Source: an uncultured Megamonas sp. (lineage in GTDB: Bacteria; Bacillota_C; Negativicutes; Selenomonadales; Selenomonadaceae). From it: 18,000 bases of DNA. The stretch spans positions 1 to 18,000 of the forward strand of contig USPM01000016.1 of the NCBI GenBank assembly GCA_900556715.1, read 5' to 3'. The position numbers were made by a program, and so were the translations under genes. The notes under the pieces are model-generated. The model had not been told where the DNA came from. It made no database searches and saw only the letters and a list, made by a program, of their open reading frames with translations. Positions 13,114 through 18,000 of this stretch are shown piece by piece. Each line of letters begins with the position of its first letter. The stretch's first letter is position 1.

Positions 13114-13809
13114 ATGTTACAGGATCTTATCTTTAATTCAGCTTTATTTGGTTTGATTATTAGCTTATTAGCCTATGAAATAGGTTTACGCATTAAACGC
13201 AAATTAAAAATTGCCATTTTCAATCCACTGTTAATAGCAATAGGTCTTATAATTACTTTTTTAGTAACCTTCGATATCGATTATGAAGAATATAATCGCG
13301 GTGCTAAATACTTAGGTTATTTATTAACACCAGCAACTATCTGTCTTGCTGTTCCTTTATATGAACAACTGTCAGAATTGAAAAAGAACATAAAAGCTAT
13401 CATGGCTGGTATAGTCTCTGGTGTAATCACTAGTATGAGCTGTATTTTAGCTTTATCTATTTTATTTAGCTTTAGTCATACAGAATATGTAACACTTTTA
13501 CCAAAATCCATTACTACTGCTATTGGCATTGGAATATCTGAAGAATTAGGTGGTATTGTTACTATTACTATCGCAGTTATCATCATCACTGGTGTCTTTG
13601 GCAATATGACTGCTGAATACGTTTGTAAAGTATTTAAAATTTACGAACCTGTTGCTAAAGGTGTAGCCATCGGTTCTTCTGCTCATGCTATGGGAACTGC
13701 TAAAGCTATTGAAATGGGCCCTATTGAAGCTGCCATAAGTAGTTTAACTATTGCTGTAGCTGGTATTGTTACTGTAATTGCTGTTTCATTCTATGCTACT
13801 TTATTATAA
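13114..13809 (+). CDS. lrgB: LrgB-family membrane protein (PftB-like)
   Basis: This 231-residue hydrophobic protein with multiple transmembrane helices carries the LrgB signatures NPLLIAI near the N-terminus, SVTT-like [21 protein letters not shown], and [24 protein letters not shown] near the C-terminus. Those segments form the transport core in the family, which also includes the plant plastid glycolate/glycerate carrier PLGG1. It starts 4 bases after the lrgA stop; AAGGGG lies about 12 bases upstream. With LrgA it probably forms a carboxylate (pyruvate or related) facilitator controlled by the GntR protein. Confidence 0.9.
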   Translation: MLQDLIFNSALFGLIISLLAYEIGLRIKRKLKIAIFNPLLIAIGLIITFLVTFDIDYEEYNRGAKYLGYLLTPATICLAVPLYEQLSELKKNIKAIMAGIVSGVITSMSCILALSILFSFSHTEYVTLLPKSITTAIGIGISEELGGIVTITIAVIIITGVFGNMTAEYVCKVFKIYEPVAKGVAIGSSAHAMGTAKAIEMGPIEAAISSLTIAVAGIVTVIAVSFYATLL

Positions 13810-13826
13810 AATTTAACACTTCATCT

Positions 13827-13865
13827 AAAGACTGCATATCACAGATTGATTTGCAGTCTTTTTAT
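13827..13865 (+). terminator. Terminator of the gntR-lrgAB operon
   Basis: A 10-bp perfect stem AAAGACTGCA (13827-13836) and TGCAGTCTTT (13852-13861) with a 15-base loop is followed by TTATTTTTC. It starts 17 bases after the lrgB stop. Confidence 0.8.
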
Positions 13866-13931
13866 TTTTCTTATTTATCATTTTTACAAAAAAATAAAAA
13901 GCTCTACATCAAAATACTTATTTTTAATATC

Positions 13932-13962
13932 TTGACTTGAAGCTAACTCCAAGTTGTATAAC
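13932..13962 (+). promoter_or_regulatory. MerR-type promoter of the cupin gene (19-bp spacer)
   Basis: TTGACT (13932-13937) and TATAAC (13957-13962) are separated by 19 bases, too long for ordinary sigma-A promoters but standard for MerR-activated ones. Centred in the spacer is the dyad ACTTGAAG-CTAA-CTCCAAGT (13935-13954, one mismatch), the placement at which MerR proteins untwist the DNA. No MerR gene lies in the window, so the activator is encoded elsewhere. Confidence 0.75.
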
Positions 13963-13996
13963 AATATTAAGAAATAATTATTTGGAGGTAATCACC

Positions 13997-14413
13997 ATGT
14001 CTACATTAAAAGAATTTAGTGATTCTTTAATTTTTCCATTAGGAGATAAATTACCAGAACAATTCAGCAAATTTTTTATTGGTCAAGCTCATTTAAATAT
14101 GCTCACTACTAAAGGTGTCTCTATTGGCAATGTCACTTTTGAACCATCTTGCCGTAATAACTGGCATATTCACCATAAAGGTGGGCAAATATTATTAGTG
14201 ACAGCTGGCGAAGGATATTATCAAGAATGGGGCAAACCTGCTCAAAAATTAAAAGCTGGCGATGTTGTCAATATTCCTGCAGAAGTAAAACATTGGCATG
14301 GTGCTACAAAAGATAGTTTCTTTTCTCATTTAGCTATTGAAGTTCCTGCCGTTGGTGGCTCTAATGAATGGCTTGAACCTGTAACTGATGAAGAATATTT
14401 GCAATTAAAATAA
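13997..14413 (+). CDS. Single-domain cupin protein
   Basis: This protein has 138 residues from the ATG at 13997 with GGAGG 8 bases upstream; the frame open from 13937 overlaps the promoter and is rejected. It contains one cupin barrel. The first metal-binding motif is NNWHIHHKGGQILLVTAGEGYY (H57, H59, Q64), and the second is LKAGDVVNIPAEVKHWHGA with H99/H101. The sequence NEWLEPVTDEEY at the C-terminus is characteristic of cupins found beside or fused to carboxymuconolactone-decarboxylase/AhpD-like proteins. The substrate is unknown; relatives are often induced with aldehyde, electrophile or redox stress genes. It appears monocistronic, under a MerR-type promoter and closed by a terminator. 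Confidence 0.85.
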   Translation: MSTLKEFSDSLIFPLGDKLPEQFSKFFIGQAHLNMLTTKGVSIGNVTFEPSCRNNWHIHHKGGQILLVTAGEGYYQEWGKPAQKLKAGDVVNIPAEVKHWHGATKDSFFSHLAIEVPAVGGSNEWLEPVTDEEYLQLK

Positions 14414-14448
14414 TAAAAATTCCAGATAAAATTAAATTTATAAACCAG

Positions 14449-14498
14449 AAACTGCATTTTTAAAATTAACCTACTATAATTTTAGAAATGCAGTTTTT
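14449..14498 (+). terminator. Terminator of the cupin gene
   Basis: An 11-bp perfect outer stem (14449-14459 with 14486-14496, AAACTGCATTT/AAATGCAGTTT) is extended by an inner 8-bp stem (14461-14468 with 14477-14484) and followed by a short T run. Confidence 0.8.
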
Positions 14499-14594
14499 AT
14501 TATCTACTCTAAAGAAATTTAAACTTTTAATATCTATATATTTAATATATGTAATTAATTCTTTTTTCTTACTCTTTAGAAAAAACCTTAAGTA

Positions 14595-14662
14595 TTGACA
14601 CTATATATTATAATATAGAACTTGAGAATAACCTTTACAAAATATTGCTTATTCTCTAATCT
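14595..14662 (+). promoter_or_regulatory. Promoter region of the phosphorylase gene with an inverted repeat
   Basis: The best pair is TTTACA (14634-14639), a 17-base spacer and TAATCT (14657-14662). An 8-bp inverted repeat GAGAATAA (14624-14631)/TTATTCTC (14649-14656) brackets the -35 and could be an operator. A TTGACA at 14595-14600 and a TATAAT at 14609-14614 are too close together to work as a pair. The exact promoter is uncertain. Confidence 0.4.
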
Positions 14663-14710
14663 AAATATAGTGGTGCATAATCAAAGTTTAATATTAAAGG
14701 AGTAGCAAAT

Positions 14711-16975
14711 ATGCAAACTAAATTAACTAATATTTTACAAACTCAATTTAATAAAACAATTGAAGATTGTACAAATGAAGAATTGTATACTGGATTATTA
14801 ATGCTAGTAAAAAATTTAAGCAATGACAGAAAACCAACTTCAACCCCTCGTAAACTTTATTATATTTCTGCTGAATTTTTAATAGGTAAATTATTATCTA
14901 ACAACCTAATAAATTTAGGTATCTATGATGAAATAAAAACATTACTTGCTGATAATGGCAAAAATTTAAGTGATATAGAAGAAATTGAACTCGAACCATC
15001 TTTAGGTAATGGTGGTCTTGGAAGACTTGCTGCTTGTTTCTTAGACTCTATTGCAACTTTAAATTTATCTGGCGATGGTGTAGGTTTAAATTACCATTTT
15101 GGTTTATTCAAACAAAAATTTGAAAATCATCTTCAAAAAGAAGAAAAAAATCCATGGATTACAGATAAATCTTGGTTAAATGATACTAATATTGGTTTTG
15201 ATGTCGAATTTAATGGTTTTACTGTTCATTCTAAATTATACGATATTGATGTATTAGGCTATCAAAAAGGCTTAAATAAATTACATCTTTTCGATATTGA
15301 TACTATTGACGAAACTATCGTTAATGATGGTATTTCTTTTGACCAAAAAGACATTCGTAAAAATTTAACTTTATTTCTCTATCCTGATGATAGCACCAAA
15401 GAAGGTCAAATGCTTCGTATCTATCAACAGTATTTCATGGTAAGCAACGCTGCACAATTAATCTTGATGGAAGAAAAAGCTAAAGGTCATGATTTACATG
15501 AACTTTATAAATATGTATGTATCCAAATCAATGATACTCATCCATCTATGGTAATTCCTGAATTAATCAATCGCTTAGTCTTGGAAGGTATCGATTTACA
15601 TGAAGCTATTGATATCGTATCCAAAACATGTGCATATACAAACCACACTATCTTGGCTGAAGCACTTGAAAAATGGCATCTTGAAGATTTAAAACAAGTA
15701 GTACCTCAACTTATTCCAACTATTCAAGAATTAAATGCTATTGCTAAATCTCGCAGTGATAATAAAGCTGTACAAATCATTGATGAGCATAACCTCGTGC
15801 ATATGGCTCATATGGATATTCATTTTGGCTATAGTATCAATGGTGTTGCTTCCTTGCATACTGAAATTCTCAAAAACAGTGAATTAAAAGCTTTCTATGA
15901 ATTATACCCAGAAAAATTCAATAACAAAACAAATGGTATCACTTTCCGCCGTTGGTTATTGCACTGCAACCATGAATTAAGTCAATATATCACATCTTTA
16001 ATTGGTGATGAATACAAAACTGATGCTACAAAATTAAAAGATTTATTGAAATTTATCGATGATGAAACTGTTTTAAATAAACTTTTAACTATCAAACAAA
16101 ATCGTAAACAGGATTTATGCAACTATTTAAATAAAACAATGCACTTAACTTTAAATCCAAATAGCATTTTTGATATTCAAATTAAACGTTTACATGAATA
16201 TAAACGTCAACAAATGAATTTACTCTACATCATTCAACTTCTCCAAAAAATCCGCAGTGGTTATGTTCCTTCTACACCTATTACTTTCATTTTTGGAGCC
16301 AAAGCTGCACCAGCTTATATCATTGCTAAAGACATCATTCATGCTATCTTATGTCTTCAAGATATTATCGCTAAAGATCCTGTAGCTTCCAAATACATTC
16401 AAGTAATAATGGTAGAAAATTATAATGTAACTAATGCCGAAAAACTCATTCCTGCTTGCGACTTCTCCGAACAGATTTCTCTTGCAAGTAAAGAAGCTAG
16501 TGGTACTGGTAATATGAAATTCATGCTCAATGGTGCTATTACAATCGGTACTGAAGATGGTGCCAATGTAGAAATTCATGAACTTGTTGGCGATGATAAT
16601 ATCTATATCTTCGGCGAAAGCAGTGATCAGGTTATCGCTCATTATAACAACAGTGATTATGATGCAGGAAAATACTATAACAATGATGAAATCATTAAAA
16701 ATGCCGTAGACTTCTTAATTTCTGATGAAATGATATCTATCGGACAGACAGAAAATCTTCATCGTTTACATCATGAATTAATTTCTAAAGACTGGTTCAT
16801 GAGTCTATTAGATTTACAAGCTTATATCCAAACAAAAGACCAAGCATATAGTGATTACGAAGATCGCTTAGCTTGGGCTAAAAAATCTTTAATTAATATC
16901 GCTAATGCTGGTTACTTCTCTAGCGACCGCACAATTGCTGAATATAATCATGATATCTGGCACTTAGACAAATAA
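14711..16975 (+). CDS. glgP: Alpha-glucan (glycogen/maltodextrin) phosphorylase
   Basis: This 754-residue GT35 phosphorylase is at the short end of the bacterial family. It has [40 protein letters not shown] (glucan/nucleotide pocket), [73 protein letters not shown] and [28 protein letters not shown] with the PLP lysine at K603. It splits alpha-1,4-glucan ends with phosphate to glucose-1-phosphate in the cytoplasm. It stands alone, with its own promoter region and a terminator, and no other glycogen genes nearby. AAAGGAG precedes the ATG. Whether glycogen or maltodextrin is preferred cannot be told from sequence. Confidence 0.95.
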   Translation: MQTKLTNILQTQFNKTIEDCTNEELYTGLLMLVKNLSNDRKPTSTPRKLYYISAEFLIGKLLSNNLINLGIYDEIKTLLADNGKNLSDIEEIELEPSLGNGGLGRLAACFLDSIATLNLSGDGVGLNYHFGLFKQKFENHLQKEEKNPWITDKSWLNDTNIGFDVEFNGFTVHSKLYDIDVLGYQKGLNKLHLFDIDTIDETIVNDGISFDQKDIRKNLTLFLYPDDSTKEGQMLRIYQQYFMVSNAAQLILMEEKAKGHDLHELYKYVCIQINDTHPSMVIPELINRLVLEGIDLHEAIDIVSKTCAYTNHTILAEALEKWHLEDLKQVVPQLIPTIQELNAIAKSRSDNKAVQIIDEHNLVHMAHMDIHFGYSINGVASLHTEILKNSELKAFYELYPEKFNNKTNGITFRRWLLHCNHELSQYITSLIGDEYKTDATKLKDLLKFIDDETVLNKLLTIKQNRKQDLCNYLNKTMHLTLNPNSIFDIQIKRLHEYKRQQMNLLYIIQLLQKIRSGYVPSTPITFIFGAKAAPAYIIAKDIIHAILCLQDIIAKDPVASKYIQVIMVENYNVTNAEKLIPACDFSEQISLASKEASGTGNMKFMLNGAITIGTEDGANVEIHELVGDDNIYIFGESSDQVIAHYNNSDYDAGKYYNNDEIIKNAVDFLISDEMISIGQTENLHRLHHELISKDWFMSLLDLQAYIQTKDQAYSDYEDRLAWAKKSLINIANAGYFSSDRTIAEYNHDIWHLDK

Positions 16976-17005
16976 ATTTAAGCAAACTTAATGATTTAAT
17001 TCCAT

Positions 17006-17069
17006 AAAAAATACCTAATGAACTATGTATAAAGTAAAATTTATCACATAAACTCATTAGGTATTTTTT
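17006..17069. terminator. Two-sided terminator between the phosphorylase and Nudix-DUF523 genes
   Basis: A perfect 16-bp stem (17006-17021 with 17054-17069) has A-rich and T-rich ends on both strands, so it can stop the phosphorylase transcript (plus) and the convergent Nudix-DUF523 transcript (minus). It touches the stop codon of the latter. Confidence 0.88.
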
Positions 17070-17875
17070 TATTCTATATCTTTTTCACTGATTACCATGA
17101 TTTTATTATCTTTTAATAATTTAGCAAATAATCCATTTCCTTCTACTAGTGTATGTGAAAAAGTTCCATCATAAATAGTTTTACTGCCACATGTTGGACT
17201 ATTCGCTTTCAATATAGCTAAATCTATATTTTTATCTTTTAATTTTTCCCATGCCATATCTACACCATGAAGAAAAATATCCGTCATATCCTCATTATCT
17301 TGCGTTATGACTTTATTATCTTTTATTTCTACAGGCTTTCTAGGAATACTCAGCCCTGTCAATATTTCTGGGCAAATTTTATACACTTCTTTATCTTTTA
17401 ACAAATGCTCTATTTCTTCATTATAATTATTTTTGCCATTATATTTACAATTATCGCCTAAAAGACAAGCACTTACTGCAATCTTTGAACTTAAATATAT
17501 TTTTAATTTATTTACGATTTTTTCATCAGCTGCAAGCCAATTCACACTGTCTAATTCATCTTTTGTCAACCATTTTGCATCATCATGTATCTTCTCATTA
17601 ATCGTAAAATTATCTACACTGCAAATATAACAATCCATAACCATGTGAAAATTAGGATACGTATAATCTATACTAGCAAAATAACTATTAATTTTAATAT
17701 TTGCATTCAATTCTTCTTTTATCTCCCTAATTAAGGCAGTCTCTTTATCCTCACCTTCCTCTATCTTTCCACCAGGAAATTCCCATCCACCTTTAAATTC
17801 TCCATAACTTCTTTTAGTTGCCAAAATTTTGTCTTTATCCTTAATTATAGCTGCTACAACTCTTATACTTTTCAT
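17069..17875 (-). CDS. Nudix hydrolase-DUF523 (TudS-like) fusion protein
   Basis: This 268-residue protein has two domains. Residues 1-128 are a MutT-like Nudix hydrolase: FKGGWEFPGGKIEEGE and a Nudix box from G36 to A58 (G-x5-E-x7-REIKEEL-N-A, with Asn57 at the usual Gly), matching 8-oxo-dGTP/CTP pyrophosphatases. Residues 131-268 are a DUF523 domain: VSACLLGDNCKYNG (C137, C143), ICPEILTGLSIPRKPVEI (C168) and KANSPTCGS (C229). The DUF523 family includes TudS, a 4Fe-4S enzyme that removes sulfur from thiouracil; three of these cysteines would hold the cluster. The fusion suggests clean-up of damaged or thiolated nucleotides. AAGGTG lies five bases before the ATG. Monocistronic. Confidence 0.88.
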   Translation of the reverse strand: MKSIRVVAAIIKDKDKILATKRSYGEFKGGWEFPGGKIEEGEDKETALIREIKEELNANIKINSYFASIDYTYPNFHMVMDCYICSVDNFTINEKIHDDAKWLTKDELDSVNWLAADEKIVNKLKIYLSSKIAVSACLLGDNCKYNGKNNYNEEIEHLLKDKEVYKICPEILTGLSIPRKPVEIKDNKVITQDNEDMTDIFLHGVDMAWEKLKDKNIDLAILKANSPTCGSKTIYDGTFSHTLVEGNGLFAKLLKDNKIMVISEKDIE

Positions 17876-18000
17876 ATTTTCACCTTATATCTCAAAATTT
17901 AATTATATTTATATCACTCTTTCTATTATATTATAAAAATTATAGCAAAAAGGCAAAATATAATATTTTACCATTATATTTTGCCTTAATTTTATTAATA
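17876..18000 (-). terminator. Intergenic stretch with terminator (17950-17987) of a minus-strand gene beyond the right edge
   Basis: A perfect 15-bp stem (17950-17964 with 17973-17987, AAGGCAAAATATAAT/ATTATATTTTGCCTT) has an 8-base loop. On the minus strand it runs into CCTTTTTGC, a U tail, so it should end a gene lying right of base 18000. The stretch from 17876 to 17945 is AT-rich and must hold the promoter of the Nudix-DUF523 gene, but I cannot pick hexamers with confidence. Confidence 0.7.

Larger units (their letters stand above)
14414..14710 (+). other. 297-bp intergenic region between the cupin and phosphorylase genes
   Basis: No gene is seen. The left part holds the cupin terminator (14449-14498). 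The middle (about 14500-14585) is very AT-rich with no interpretable structure. The right part holds the phosphorylase promoter candidates and a dyad, and ends with AAAGGAG before the ATG at 14711. Confidence 0.6.

Noticed and set aside
13937..13996. Longer cupin frame from TTG 13937
   Set aside because: It overlaps the MerR-type promoter and lacks a ribosome site, while the ATG at 13997 has GGAGG.
16349..16642. Antisense 97-codon open frame within the phosphorylase gene
   Set aside because: It lies opposite a strongly conserved phosphorylase segment including the PLP site and has no independent signals; it is a shadow frame.

Overview
The window is AT-rich DNA, roughly 30% G+C by eye. It carries Firmicute-style signals: strong GGAGG-type ribosome binding sites, consensus sigma-A promoters, U-tailed hairpin terminators and TTG/GTG starts. 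It also encodes an outer-membrane energy-transduction system (ExbB-ExbD-TonB and a TonB-dependent receptor). That combination points to a diderm Firmicute of the class Negativicutes; a Megamonas-like gut anaerobe fits the base composition and gene set, but the genus is an inference. I see no CRISPR array, tRNA, rRNA, prophage or complete insertion sequence.

Region 1 (54-9246, minus strand) is an iron/heme uptake and heme-breakdown locus. A consensus promoter (9218-9246) has a Fur-box-like sequence inside its spacer. It is followed by a leader with a long terminator-like hairpin, then exbB, exbD, tonB, a small Com-like zinc ribbon, a FecB/FecCD/FecE-type ABC importer, an ABC-2 type ATPase-permease pair, a flavodoxin and a ChuW/HutW-type radical SAM protein. 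Many junctions overlap by 1-4 bases. The gene set closely resembles the Fusobacterium hmu locus, in which HmuW opens heme without oxygen to anaerobilin and a flavodoxin (HmuF) acts on the product. The likely scheme is that heme crosses the outer membrane by a TonB-driven receptor, is delivered inward by the ABC importer, and is opened by the radical SAM enzyme to free iron. The ABC-2 pair has no defined cargo and could export the tetrapyrrole product. Beyond the operon terminator lies a receptor gene with its own Fur box, but it is broken after about 120 codons and runs into unrelated DNA at the left edge.

Region 2 (9281-10555, minus strand) holds a D-amino-acid aminotransferase gene and an unrecognised 74-residue protein, separated by a large symmetric hairpin. 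Region 3 (10521-11966, plus strand) holds a Crp/Fnr-family regulator and an unrecognised helical protein, closed by a strong terminator.

Region 4 (11992-13861, plus strand) is a gntR-lrgA-lrgB operon. Its promoter contains a perfect 41-bp palindrome whose core matches the operators of PdhR/LldR-like FadR-subfamily regulators. LrgAB-type proteins transport pyruvate in some Firmicutes, so a pyruvate- or lactate-responsive uptake/efflux operon is plausible.

Region 5 (13932-16975, plus strand) holds a cupin gene behind a MerR-type promoter with a 19-bp spacer, and a stand-alone alpha-glucan phosphorylase gene. Region 6 (17006-17987) holds a two-sided terminator, a Nudix-DUF523 (TudS-like) fusion gene on the minus strand, and a terminator for a minus-strand gene beyond the right edge.

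Several starts were moved inward from the longest open frame because a clear ribosome binding site supports the internal codon: exbB, the zinc-ribbon gene, the aminotransferase, the 74-residue gene, the Crp/Fnr gene, the cupin gene and the FecCD permease.
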